From contig CAJNDS010002247.1 of NCBI GenBank assembly GCA_905221605.1, forward strand, positions 62,001 through 126,000: a stretch of DNA of 64,000 bases. Reading direction: 5' to 3'. Shown in pieces: positions 1 through 11,309 of this stretch. A model generated the notes under the pieces. That model searched no databases and had not been told where the DNA came from. It was given only the letters and a program-made list of their open reading frames with translations. The number at the start of each line of letters is the position of its first letter. Within the stretch, counting starts at the first letter, position 1. This stretch comes from Symbiodinium natans (Eukaryota > Sar > Dinophyceae > Suessiales > Symbiodiniaceae). Made by a program: the position numbers and the translations under genes.

Positions 1-1636
1 GTCCCCTTAGTCACGTCTCAGGCCAATGGTGAAAGCACAATCCCAGATTGGGAAGGGGGGGGGAGGAGGGTGTCCCCGTTTAGGGCTTCGGGTAGGTTCT
101 GTGCTTTACTTACCAAAAGGTTTAGGGCTTTTAGGGGTGCTGAGTTCTTTGAGGGGAGAGGGGGCCCTAGTTGCTGTAGAAACTATATCATCTTCTATCA
201 GCGCAAAGCCCAGAAGCCTCCACGAAGCTCGAAAATGCTCCTTGCCCGCGCAAGCTCCTGGTGGGAGCAGGTTGCACTAGATAGGTTTGAAGGTTTAGGA
301 AACAAGCCTAGACCCTAAACACCACCCTTGCCTGGACCCCCCAAGTATGTGAAAAACACCCAACATCCATGAAAGGGCCAGTGTTTTACATACTTTTGGG
401 CTTAGGTGAATCCTAAACCACTTCAGGGCATTCAGGTTGGGAGGCATGGGGGGGGGGTTCGGGGTCACTCTAAGCAAGCACCTCGGGCTGGATTTCAAGA
501 CTCGTACCCCGAAGGTTGTACTTTTACGGGTTCTCCATATTCTCCTAACATGGCCCTTGTACTATCTCAAGCATCTAACAAAAGGGGTCCCCAAAAATCC
601 AAGACAACCTTAAGTAGAGTCCCTTGAGAGGGTGCATCCCGAAACTTGCGAAACCCAAGACAGGCTTCTGGTTGGGGTTTGGGAATCTAGGTTTAGGCTT
701 GGGGTGTTCAAGTTAGGACTCTGGGTTTGGGGTTTAGGTTTAGGAATTCAGGGTCTAGGGTTTTGGACTCTGGGTTTGCGGTGCAGGGTTTAGGAACTTA
801 GGTTTAGAGGGGTCTGATGGCCTTGTTTCTTCTCGTAAGCGTGGGTGCGACATTCCTTTGCGCGTCTTCGCGCTTGCCACTAACCCTCTGAAGAAGCTCG
901 AGAGTGAACCCTGCCAGGGAGGCGTCCATATAAGTGTGCCCTGTTTTGAAGGGGCGTCTATATTCTATATGCATCCATCTGTCGGCTTCTTTCTGTATCT
1001 CTGTCTCTCTCTCTCTCTCTCCCTTCATAAGTGTATGTGGCTATCTGTGAAGGCAGAAATATCATTAAGCTACTTGATTTAAACAAAGAAAAATAAACCT
1101 ACATGCAAAAACGAACTGCACAGCAAGCATGTGCAAAGACATCCGTCCATCCATCCATACATGCATGCATGCAGGCATGCATGTGTGCGTACCTGTGTCC
1201 ACATGCACCTACATGTTCATACACCCATGGGAAAAATTTGTAGTTACGTATGTACGCATGCATGCATACATGCATGTACATTTGTAGATAAACATATTAT
1301 ATAAACATGTGCCTACGAAAAAGTAAGCAGAACAACGCACGGAAAATACACAAGTATGCGCACACCGTTCGTATACATAAACCAACAAGCGTATATTTGC
1401 ACGCACGACGGTAAACCGGAATCCTTTGCATCTGTTCGCATAACTAAACAGGCAAAACGGCTCTTGTAACTAGACAAGCTCAACCAAACACACCAGACAC
1501 ACACACACACACATAAAAACAATGAATAATGTACTGAAAATAATAATAATAATAACAACAAAGTGGTGGAGCAGTGATGGGCTGGACAGCCAGGCTACGA
1601 TGGCAATGAGTGACAGCGTGATGGTGTTACCGTAAA

Positions 1637-1733
1637 GGGTCCATGTACCTGTATAGTACATACTTGGGCCCTAAAGCTACCATATGGGAACCCCTTGAGG
1701 CCCGATTATATACCACATTAGGTACATGGACCC
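1637..1733. mobile_element. Hairpin (MITE-like) element
   Basis: 14-bp perfect terminal inverted repeats GGGTCCATGTACCT / AGGTACATGGACCC, with weaker pairing inside. No coding capacity. Confidence 0.55.
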
Positions 1734-2585
1734 CTAGGGATTGGTGTTTTGATGGTAGATGCAAACCACGGTAAGGCAGAGCTCTACAGTGACAGTGGGA
1801 TATTTGGCGATGACGGCTTTTAAGGTTATGGGAGTGCTTGGGAATACCTTTTTGCTGGATCTCCGTGTCTGCTGACGTGACCTGGTGTTCTTCTCCGTCT
1901 GGTACTTGGATGGTGCTTGCTTTGTCACTTTTTGATGGTATCGGTGGATTTTACTGGACTCTGGATGCATTGGCCTTTTGCAGATGGCACATGGAATGCA
2001 GGGATTAGTGAGTGATTGACCTAAGCAAGATATGCCAGGTGCCTCTGCAAGGCAGAAGGTTCCTCTCAGAGCTTCAAAACTGCAGCAAGAGCTGGGGCCT
2101 GAAGGTAAAAACGGCTTGGGGTTTAGGGCTCAGGATTTGGGGTTTAGGGCTAGGACTTAAGGTTTAGAGTTTAGGGTACGGATTGTAACAGGCGCCTCAG
2201 AAACTTCAGGTTTCAATAGAGTCTTCCCCAGCGCACAAAAACTAGGCAGCCATGGGGCGCTCTAGAAATTGTAGCTGGGGACCGGGGCGGGGGGCGCGGG
2301 GACGGGGGGTACTCCTAAGCCCTATAACCTCGAACCCGAAACTACCCTAACTGTTCCTGACTACCCGAACTAGCCCTTCCCCCTCCTTCGCCCTCGCCGC
2401 CCAAGGGCCCGAACGGCCGCGGAACTTCCGGGCTGTTTTTGGAGCACAGGTGGCCTGGAAACTGTCCTGGAAACTTGAAAAAATTGGAGTTTAGGGTTTA
2501 GGGTTAAGGGTTGAGGGTCTAGAGTTCAGGGCTCAGGATTCAAGAGGGTCGATGGTTTCATCATTGATGTCGGAATTAAGCGGTC

Positions 2586-2683
2586 TACTCGGAGGTTCAT
2601 GGGTTTATAAGACCTCAGTAAGGTAATAACCATAGCTACTCTGCATATAACCCTAGTGATATGTACCCATGAACCTCCAAGTA
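2586..2683. mobile_element. Hairpin (MITE-like) element
   Basis: 19-bp terminal inverted repeats TACTCGGAGGTTCATGGGT / ACCCATGAACCTCCAAGTA with one mismatch. A similar end occurs near 7669-7687. Confidence 0.65.
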
Positions 2684-2826
2684 GGGTTCCGTTGGAGCTC
2701 TTGACACTCCGGACTTGAGTGTACTTGAGGCTTGACATCGACATCAGAAGTCCGAGCTTGCGCCTTCTGAACTCATGGTTCGACAAGCTCGAGCCAGGTT
2801 CCCCCGATAAGCTGGTCTAAGGCGTA

Positions 2827-2920
2827 GGGTTTAGGGTTTAGGGTTTAGGGTTTAGGGTTTAGGGTTTAGGGTTTAGGGTTTAGGGTTTAGGGTTTAGGGT
2901 TTAGGGTTTAGGGTTTAGGG
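2827..2920 (+). repeat. (TTTAGGG)n array
   Basis: About 13 perfect units in TTTAGGG orientation. Confidence 0.98.
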
Positions 2921-3116
2921 TCCGCCGACCCTGGCGGCGTGTTGGATGGGAAAAGGCCTTACCCCCCCAAAACGGGGGGGGGGGGGGGGGGGTTGGGTGG
3001 GGTGGGGGGGTTCGGTGCACAATTTTTCGGGTGGAGGACCGCGCCACCCCACAGTCGTAACAGGGGTTCACATGCAACGTTGTGGGTAGGGGCTCCCTCA
3101 GCAAAATCCAGCGGCC

Positions 3117-3160
3117 TCCCCCCCCCCCCCGCCCCCCCACCCCCCCCCCCCCCCCCCCCG

Positions 3161-3238
<78 letters not shown>

Positions 3239-3242
3239 CCCC

Positions 3243-3280
<38 letters not shown>

Positions 3281-3330
3281 ACCTCCCCCCCACCCCCCCA
3301 CCCCCGCCCTCCCCCCCACCCCCACCCACC
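3117..3330. repeat. Poly(C)-rich tract of about 210 nt
   Basis: Nearly pure C with scattered A, G and T. Another G-run lies at 2977-3010. Poly-proline/poly-glycine frames here are not genes. Confidence 0.97.
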
Positions 3331-3429
3331 TGTCTTTTTGGCTTGAGCTTGTCCTGGTGCTACCCCCTACCCCCCCAAAAACGATTCACAGAACTCTGCC
3401 GGGGATGATCTTCCATGCGAGCGGGTCTC

Positions 3430-4730
3430 AACTATGCTCCAGCGGGGTCGGCGGCTTGAGCCGGAGGCTCTTAAATCCGGCCCCCGCGCCGCCCGTGGTC
3501 CAGGGCGGAGCCCGCGTCGCACTAAAGCGCTAGCTTTAAGGGGCGAGCGACCGAGCCGCCGACCCCGCCCAAAATTGCTTCAAATTCGCGCGGGGCCCTT
3601 CGGGAGGCCTCCAAAACGGCATCCAAGGGGACGCAACCCGCGGTGGTGCGAAAAGCACGAAAACCTCGTAAAAACCATGGGTTTTTACGAAAAACCGAGG
3701 CCACAAAACACCCGCAGCACCCCATTAAACCCTCACGGGCGCGCATCATCGGACCTAGCTTTTCACATGGGGCGCGCGCCAGGCCGAAACCACGTTTTTC
3801 AAGGTTTGGGGGGGGTACCGGAAGCCCAAAACCAGGCGAGCATCATGAGCATCAGCAGCCCTGGCCCGCGGGCCCAAGGCAATAAAAAACGCTGAAAAAC
3901 GCTGAAATCACCGTAAATACCGTGTTTTATGAGGTTTTTCACGCGTGCCTCCGACCCCCACCCCTGTTGCCCTTGACCCGCCCCCAAAGTGCGCTTCATC
4001 GAAACCCACGTCCGGGGGGGGGTCTGCTGATGCTGCTGATGCGCGGGGTCCGGGCGCATCATCGAGCCATCGCTTCTCTTGGGCTTCGTGGGGGGGTCCG
4101 GGCCCACGGCCCAGAGACCCAGCTGATGCTCATGATGCTCGGTTTGGGGGGGTGTTCCAACAGCAGAAAACCTCGTAAATACCGAGTGTTTTGTGGGTCC
4201 ACGTAAAAACGCACCTAAAATCGCTCATTTTGCGCGCTCGAACGGCTTCGTGCCTACAAAACACCCGAACAGCAGGACCCCGAATGCCCTTAAGGGCATT
4301 CGGGGTCTTGCTTTTGGGGGTTTCGTGGGCACGCAAGCGTTCAAGCACATACAATCGGCGTGTTTAAGGGGGTTTTGGATGGCCTGGGGGAGGCCGCTGA
4401 TGCTCATGATGCTCATGATGCTCCCTTTCCTGGGTCCCAAAAGGCTTCCCAAGCCCAAAAACACGTGTTTACAGCGTTTTCTGAAGGTTTTTCGAAGGCA
4501 AAACGCATGCATGGAATGCTTTTAAGGCCCCCAAACCAACCCCACTGATGCTCCTGATGCGGGTGCGCGCGCGCGCGCCGGGGGGGGGAGGGGGAGGGTC
4601 GAGGGGGGGCGAAGGCAGGAGAAAGAGAGACAGAGAGAAGGAGAGGACAAAGACACGGGAAAGAGAAGACAGTGCCAAGGTTCAAGGTTTCGTGCTTTGG
4701 GGGGCGGGGGCCGGCCCGTGCCGCTAGGCC
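3430..4730. other. GC-rich block with repeated CTGATGCTCATGATGCTC motif
   Basis: Nearly telomere-free. The motif TGATGCTCATGATGCTC or its complement occurs near 3842, 4025, 4122, 4397 and 4546, and CGTAAATACCG recurs near 3912 and 4175. It contains a perfect palindrome. All frames are open for long stretches because of base composition; no gene assigned. Confidence 0.6.
4236..4346. repeat. Inverted repeat with a perfect 32-bp palindrome at its centre
   Basis: Positions 4276-4307 form a perfect palindrome centred on TTAA. The flanks pair imperfectly (about three quarters identical) out to 4236 and 4346. Confidence 0.9.
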
Positions 4731-4881
4731 TGAAATTTAGGGTTTAGGGCTTAGGGCTTAGGGCTCAGGGTTTGGGTTTAGGGCTTAGGGTTTAGGGTTT
4801 AGGGGCGCGCGAGCGGCTTAGGGATGCGGACACCCCGCAAACGAGGAACATGGGAATGTACATGGAGAATCCATATTATAA

Positions 4882-4915
<34 letters not shown>

Positions 4916-5097
4916 CGAAAATTCGAGGGTGCCTCTTGCGGGAATGTCTACTAAGTCTGCTAGCAAGGAGTACACAAGTTTCGTGCACACAAGGGCTTCC
5001 TATTTTCTTAAGAGAAGGCCCAGATCCGTGAATTCTCATGTATGCCTCCCTAGGCTGCACGGGGCGAAGGCAAGCAGCGCATCATCTCTTCCCCCCC

Positions 5098-5240
5098 CCA
5101 AACCCTAAACCCTGAACCCCAAACCCTAAACCCTAAACCCCAAACCCTAAACCTAAACCCGAAACCCTAAACCCTAAACCCTAAACCCCAAACCCTAAAC
5201 CCTAAACCCCAAACCCTAAACCCCAAACCCCAAACTCGAA
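5098..5240 (-). repeat. (CCCTAAA)n array, degenerate
   Basis: CCCTAAA orientation with CCCCAAA variants. It faces the TTTAGGG array at 5312-5405, forming an inverted pair. Confidence 0.95.
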
Positions 5241-5311
5241 ACTTAACGCAGATCCAGAGGCCCTTCAGAGGAGTGGCGCGCAAGGCCGTTTCGTGGATAG
5301 ATCTTACTTTT

Positions 5312-5407
5312 AGGGTTTAGGGTTTAGGGTTTAGGGTTTAGGGTTTAGGGAGTTTAGGGTTTAGGGAGTTTAGGGTTTAGGGTTTAGGGTTTAGGGTTTA
5401 GGGTTTA
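5312..5407 (+). repeat. (TTTAGGG)n array
   Basis: About 13 units, two with a 4-nt insertion (GGGAGTTTAGGG). Confidence 0.95.
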
Positions 5408-5869
5408 AGGGGGCACCCCCTACCCAAACCCCAAAATAGCACAAAATCCTTGCGAAAGGAACCTGAAGAGGGTACCCCTATGGTCAAAAAAAATAACCCC
5501 CTAGGAGCCCCTAAAACCACAAAGCTTGAAGACCACCACATTAAACCACATAAAACCCCTGGTTGAAAGCCCAGAAGCCCTAAACCCTAAACCATAAAAA
5601 AAAACACACACACACACACCCCTCCTTGTTTTCGGCGAGTTGCAAGCAGTCTTTGCGCAAGCTTCGGAGCTTCTGCGAGGCCGGGCCCCCGGTTGCCGGA
5701 AGTCTCGAAGGCTCGGGAATTGGCCCATCCAGTGGCCGAGGCATTTTTTGGGGTGCTTGCAAGGCTGAGGGCTGTTGGGGTTCTTGGGCTCTCGATGCTT
5801 TAGGGCTCTGGGGTCAAGGACCACAAGGATCTTCGATGGGGGAGGGTTCCCCCAAGTCGACAAGTCCTA

Positions 5870-7780
5870 CGGAAGACGTCACGGATCGGTGAGAAGTGAA
5901 CGGTGGCCCAGGGCCCCCGCGGATTCGGCGCTGGGGACACGAAAGGTGTCGGAAAGAGACTCCCTTGCCAAGGTCGTATAGGGGGTGCTTCCGAAAATCG
6001 GGGTACCTTTTTTGGGGTCCCTTTAAGGGGATTCTATTCTATTTTGGGAGAAAAGAGTGTTCCCCTTTGGGAAATGCCCACATCAGCCCTGGAACCTCGA
6101 CTTACCCCTGCACCTACCTCTGCAACCACCTAATCTATCCCCTTAGAACCTTAATAAAGAATTTTATTTTGAATACCCTCTTGGATTTTGTATCAACAAA
6201 AATGAAAAATTCCCAAGGGGGATATGGTCATGCCTTCCTGCACTTCTCTCCCTCGTCGCACCCTCGAGCAACGCTACACAGCAGAGGGCGCTTCTTCACA
6301 ACGAACACGCATGAACCTCCAAGAAGCCCCAAACCCTACAAGATGGTCGCGTTCCCCAGGTTCGGGGCATCTAGCTGTTCTGACCTTCTCTTGAAATTCT
6401 GAGCCATCAGGGAACCAGTCATGGACCCAGCAGAAAGCAGCTGCGGGCCAAGGCATCTGCACCCAGAACCACGGCACAGCCCGCTTTTGGCGGGCCGTTT
6501 TGGGGTCTAGGATGCTTTGCCTCAGGGCCCGGTTGTTCGTTTCGGACAAAACAAACGCGGCCTTCGGCCGCTCTTGCAGCAGTGGCCCTGGAAAGCCCTC
6601 AGCATGTTTTCGGGACCTCGCGCATCTTCAAGGATTCTCGGACTGAGCGCCACAGGCTTTGGGACTAGAATGGGTCCAGGCGTTTTCCATACAGTGTGTG
6701 TGTGTGTGAGATGTTCGTGTATAGTAGGCTGAAGTAGAATAAAAAGCAAGTACACGTTGTTACATATGAGATACGTGTATGCAGGAAACAATAATGCAGA
6801 ACTTAAGAGAGATAAATATGTGTATATATATAACACATAACTTGCAGCTTATGGTTTGCAACGCGAACCTTTATGCTACATAGAGGTTATCTATCATATG
6901 GTGTATATATATATATATATATGTGTGTATTTGTATATATATATCTTATCGTACACATATATATATATACATGTGCATAGCAAGTAGGGCAACGTCAGAG
7001 CTTGAAGATGAAAAGGCATGGAAGGACGGCGAAGGCCCCTACCAGGCCCACTTCTGCTGCTCTGGAGAACAGCCCCCATATGCAAGAACTGGCTTCGCCA
7101 AGAGGGGCCCATCATCTTCGATCTGATCAAGGCGCGCGCACCCGAAGTTCAGTCAACACGAGTGCCCCAGAACTGGACAACACACTGAATCCATCTGAAT
7201 CCTTCTTCGTGGAGCTTTCCTGACTGCAAGACTACTGGTTGCTTGAGAACCCTAAAAGAATAAAAACTCATAATCCCTATATGATTATGTTTCATTTTTG
7301 GGGGGTTCTTAATTAAGCAATTTCTAGAAGAGGGCTACCTCTCATGGAGCATCAGCACGACTTAGGCGGCATCCGTACCCAGCCACAAGCAACTGCCCAA
7401 CATCCCCTGACGAGGTAATCAACTCAACAAGTACCCGAGCGCCAAAGACAAGGAAAAGAACCCGAATGTGCCATAAAAGTACAATCCAACTGCGCAACAA
7501 CTGCGGATGAAGGCGGGCCTGCACTGGGAGCACGCTGTTTCCTTGAACTCTGGATCAACGCCCACATTTTTGTCAAACGCCGCAGCCCTACAGAGCTTAT
7601 AACCCTACTTATAATTGGGATAACCCCTACAAGGCCCTTAGGGGTGCAGTTATAATTGGTTAGCAAGTACCATGAACCTCCAAGTACCGGAAAGGGTCGC
7701 GGCTGGATTTACAGGGAAGCCAAGTTGCACTCAGACGCCCGTTCTGGATTCGACACGTTGTCTGACCCCATGGAGTTGAT
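5870..7780. other. Telomere-poor stretch, no gene recognised
   Basis: Contains AT-rich microsatellites (6770-6980), a partial copy of the 2586-2683 hairpin end near 7669-7687, and short open frames without recognisable content. Confidence 0.5.
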
Positions 7781-8058
7781 TAGGGTTTAGGGTTTAGGGT
7801 TTAGGGTTTAGGGTTTAGGGTTTAGGGTTTAGGGTTTAGGGTTTAGGGTTGATTCTGTACCAGAGGGTGAATGTGGCATGCAACAACCTTCTGGACCAGC
7901 ATGCCGCCATGGACGTGGCGCACTTTTCCGGCGCATGTTCAAGTGACCCTACCCCTAAAGCCTAAACCCTAAACCCTGAACCCTGAACCCTAAACCCTAA
8001 ACCCTGAACCCTGAACCCTAAACCCTAAACCCTAAACTGATGGGGGCGGAGGTGCTCT

Positions 8059-8130
8059 CACAAATCAGGGCGAGGGGGGGCATCATGGCTCCCTGTTGCA
8101 AGCTCAGCTGCGAGCTCCACTCTCAGGTCT
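8059..8130 (-). CDS. candidate terminal exon
   Basis: After GGAGCTCAG the minus strand reads LRVELAAELATGSHDAPPRP then DL and TGA. It is the lowest-coordinate convincing coding piece. Borders approximate. Confidence 0.45.
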
Positions 8131-8352
8131 GAGCTCCATCGTCGCATAAGGCATCCAATTTGCGGCCGGAGATCGAGGCGGGATTAAAAAGATGGCTAAA
8201 CCCTAAACCCTAAACCCCCTGAGCATTCGACCCTGCAGCAAAGACCACAGCCTTGAAAATCTCCGGTCGGAGCTCAGCACGCGGTGCCAGCGTGAAACGG
8301 ATCTCCACTCTGGGCCTGCTTTAGCGTCCTTTTCAAGTCATCAAGGCTTTTG

Positions 8353-8538
8353 TTTAGGGTTTAGGGTTTAGGGTTTAGGGTTTAGGGTTTAGGGTTTAGG
8401 GTTTTTGGTTTTTGGTTTAGGGTTTAGGGTTTAGGGTTTAGGGTTTTAGGGTTTTAGGGTTTTAGGGTTTTAGGATGGACTGTAAACCCTAAACCCTAAA
8501 CCCTAAACCCTAAACCCTAAACCCTAAACCCTAAACCC
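8353..8538. repeat. Head-to-head telomeric inverted repeat
   Basis: TTTAGGG units (8353-8475), the last ones TTTTAGGG, meet CCCTAAA units (8486-8538) with about 10 nt between them. Confidence 0.95.
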
Positions 8539-8696
8539 GAGGGTAGGTGGGGGCCCCAGGATCCCGTATCGTTCCTCTCCTAGGGCCGAGCCACGGGGAG
8601 GGGGAGGGGTCATCGGAATTTTGGGGCCAGGGTAGTTCTGCATGTTAATTGCATCTACATTTTATGTGTATATATATATATACATATGTATATATA

Positions 8697-8915
8697 CATT
8701 ACATCACATTACACTACATTACATTACATTACATGACATTACATTTCATTTCATTTCATTACATTTCATTACAATATATTGCATTACATTACATTACATT
8801 TCATTACATTTTTTGCATTACATTACATTTCATTACATTACATTTCATTTCATTTCATTACATTGCATTGCATTGCATTACATCACATTACATGACAGTA
8901 CATTACATTACATAC
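8697..8915 (+). repeat. (ACATT)n pentanucleotide microsatellite
   Basis: About 44 units with TTTCA and GCATT variants, next to a TA-rich stretch. Confidence 0.97.
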
Positions 8916-9099
8916 TGTATGATAGAAGGTTTAGGGTATAGGGTTGAGGGTTTATACTGTATTCCTCAGGTACCACAGAAGGGGGGCCGATGTTTCCTTG
9001 GATCATCCCCCCTATTTCGTATCACAGAGACCCGGCTCCACCCGAGTCTGTGTAAGCTGGGGAGTGCCAGGAGCGGAGGAAACTGTTGGGTGAAGAAGC

Positions 9100-9314
9100 C
9101 CTCCGGTCAGCCTGCGCCATATGGGCGCAGGCGCCGGAGGGTCCCCAAAAGTCGCCACAAGCCTGTTGGAGGCAAAGTGCTCATGGGAACACTTCTTGGG
9201 GGCAGCTAGGCGTGCCCAGGAGAATTCCGGTGAGTTCGTGGCTTCGCTTCTCAAGGTGTCGCTCTTCAGGTTACGGGCTTCCTGAGCGGAACTCTCGCAA
9301 GGGGCATCCGCCAT
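9100..9314 (-). CDS. candidate ORF or first exon
   Basis: An ATG (9314-9312) opens MADAPCESSAQEARNLKSDT then LRSEATNSPEFSWARLAAPK and continues open past 9100. It could be a first exon of a gene running to about 8.06 kb. The plus strand is also open (9121-9285), so support is modest. Confidence 0.45.
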
Positions 9315-9622
9315 GGGAGGTCTTTGCCTGGAGGAGGCACTTTCCGGGGGCCGCACTCAAACCAGAGCGGCGGGGGGGTGGTGGACCGTTTAGGCTTTTG
9401 TGGTGAGAAGAGTCAGGTCGGGAAGAGGATCGTGCCCTCAGAACAGTGGAAAAATAAACTGGAGGGCAAGATGTCGGCGTGCAACGGCTGACGGGTAGGC
9501 GTCCTGGGAGAGGCGAAGAACCCGACCATCTCGGATATCTCGGATTCAGGACTTACAAGGCTTGAGTTTCATGGGACCCTCACCTCAAACAGCCTGAAAC
9601 CCTTCAACGCCTTCACCTTTTG

Positions 9623-10045
9623 CTTAGGGTTTAGGGTTTAGGGGTTTAAGGGTTTTGGGGTTTAGGGTCCGGGCTTCGGGTTTAGGGTTTAGGGTTTGGG
9701 GTTTAGGGTTTAGGGGTTTAGGGGTTTAGGGTTTAGGGTTTAGGGTTTAGGGTTTAGGGTTTAGAGTTTAGGGTTTAGGGTTTAGGGTTTAGGGTTTAGG
9801 GTCCAGGATCCAGGGTCTGTTGTTTGGGGTCACTCGCCCGGTCCTCTCGCAGATCAAATCCAGCCAGTGGACTCCTTCAACGGAGCTCAACTTCCTAAAA
9901 GGGTTTAGGGTTTAGGGTTTAGGGTTTAGGGTTTAGGGTTTAGGGTTTAGGGTTTAGGGTTTAGGGTTTAGGGTTCAGGGTTTAGGGTTTAGGGTTTGGG
10001 GCTTAGGGTTTGGGGCTTAGGGTTAAGGTTTATAGGGTTTAGGGT
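9623..10045 (+). repeat. Telomeric arrays in two blocks
   Basis: TTTAGGG blocks 9623-9802 and 9900-10045 flank the candidate minus-strand exon at 9828-9895. Confidence 0.95.
9828..9895 (-). CDS. candidate exon
   Basis: Reads KLSSVEGVHWLDLICERTGR between an acceptor CTTTTAG at the edge of a TTTAGGG array and CGA|GTGACC. Not recognised; approximate borders. Confidence 0.45.
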
Positions 10046-10714
10046 TTCTTGAACCGCCAACCTCGACCCTCACGGGAGGTCGAAAGGCAGCTTTTTCAAG
10101 CAGCCGGAAGTCTCCAGGAGGGTTTCAGGCTGAGGGCTGAGGGCTTTTGAGGGTTTAAGGATGAGGGGTTTAGGGTTTAGGGTTTCGGGTTTAGGGTTTA
10201 GGGTTTGAGCCCAGCTTTCAGGGGGCGCTGCCTGCCCAGTCTTGCAGAAAATCGTCATCTTCGTAGAGCTTAAGCTCGCAGATCAGAGGCCCTCAACCCT
10301 AAACCCTAAACCCTAAACCCTGACCCCGAAAGTGGCATTTCGCCCAACAGGGGTACCCTTCATATACCCCCCCCCCCCCCCCCCCTCCACAATTTGTTTA
10401 ATCCTTACGATAGGAACTCCCCCCAAAGGGTACCCCTATTTTCGTAAACCCCCAAATAAGTGTAAGGTAGGTTCCCTACTTGGGAATGGACCCTTCTCCC
10501 AACGGTCCATCCCTGTAAAACCCTCTACAACAACCCGTCATGTATCGCATCCCAGGGTCAGAGCTCAGGGTATAAAAGCTTGACATGATTCGAGAGCCGG
10601 GGGATCGCGATGCTACGGTTGTTAGGCTCTGCATAGAGTTTCGGATTTCGGGCTTCGGGTTTAGGATTTTTGGGTTTAGGGTTTAGGGTTTCGGGTTTGG
10701 GGTTTAGGCCTTAG

Positions 10715-10779
10715 GGTTGGGGCGTGTAGCAGCTCCTCGTATCGCTTCTTTGCCTCTTGCCTTGGTTGGCCAGGGCGCT
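10715..10779 (-). CDS. candidate exon, charged segment
   Basis: Reads RPGQPRQEAKKRYEELLH. An AKKRYEELL helix recalls the end of an HMG box, but the rest of that fold is absent, so no family is claimed. Confidence 0.5.
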
Positions 10780-10978
10780 TCAACCTAAACACTGAAACCC
10801 TGAAACCCTGAAACCCTGAAACCCTGAAACCCTGAAACCCTAAACCGTAAACTCTAAACCCTAAACCCTGAAACCCTGAAACCCTAAACCCTAAACCCTG
10901 AAACCCTGAAACCCTAAACCCTGAAACCCTGAAACCCTGAAACCCTGAAACCCTGAAACCCTGAAACCCCAAACCAAG
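10780..10978 (-). repeat. Degenerate array dominated by CCCTGAAA
   Basis: Units of CCCTGAAA (8 nt) mixed with CCCTAAA fill the whole intron between exons 10990-11057 and 10715-10779. Confidence 0.92.
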
Positions 10979-10989
10979 AGACTGGGGAG

Positions 10990-11057
10990 ACATGGGTCGC
11001 TTCTTTCGTGCTGCCTGGTGGCTCTTCTCGGATCTTCTGGGATTTGTGCAGCTTGTC
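10990..11057 (-). CDS. candidate exon, charged segment
   Basis: Reads DKLHKSQKIREEPPGSTKEA then TH after CCACCGAG, ending CAT|GTCTCC. Phase 0 fits the exon at 10715-10779 across a purely telomeric intron. Borders good to a few bases; product unknown. Confidence 0.5.
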
Positions 11058-11245
11058 CTCGGTGGAATAGTGAGCATGAGGCTTTAGGGTTTGGGGTTTA
11101 GGGTTTAGGGTTTAGGGTTTGGGGTTTAGGGTTTAGGGTTGAGTGGGGGGAAGAAAGGGGGGAGCTCTCAACTACTCCCCAGACGCCGACGGCTCTCTGC
11201 GAAACCTGAAGGCCCAAAGGCCAAAGAGCTGCAAACCTTTCCCAC

Positions 11246-11309
11246 CCAGCCGCCAGGACGGTCACAAGGTCGTAGTGACGATTTTCCTTGGCCTGAGAGG
11301 CGCGGAGCT
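11246..11309 (-). CDS. ankyrin module 3, later helix
   Basis: Reads LRASQAKENRHYDLVTVLAA. Acceptor GACCAAAG, donor GG|GTGGGA. The opposite strand is also open here but lacks family resemblance. Confidence 0.7.

Larger units (their letters stand above)
1..2820. other. Left end: no gene recognised
   Basis: Holds short degenerate TTTAGGG-like blocks (660-810, 2110-2180, 2490-2540), a CT and a GT/AC microsatellite, TGCA-rich tetranucleotide stretches (1130-1290), and two hairpin elements listed separately. Frames in it are short and unconvincing. Confidence 0.6.

Noticed and set aside
2901-3408. Poly-glycine and poly-proline ORFs on both strands
   Set aside because: They are translations of the G and C homopolymers.
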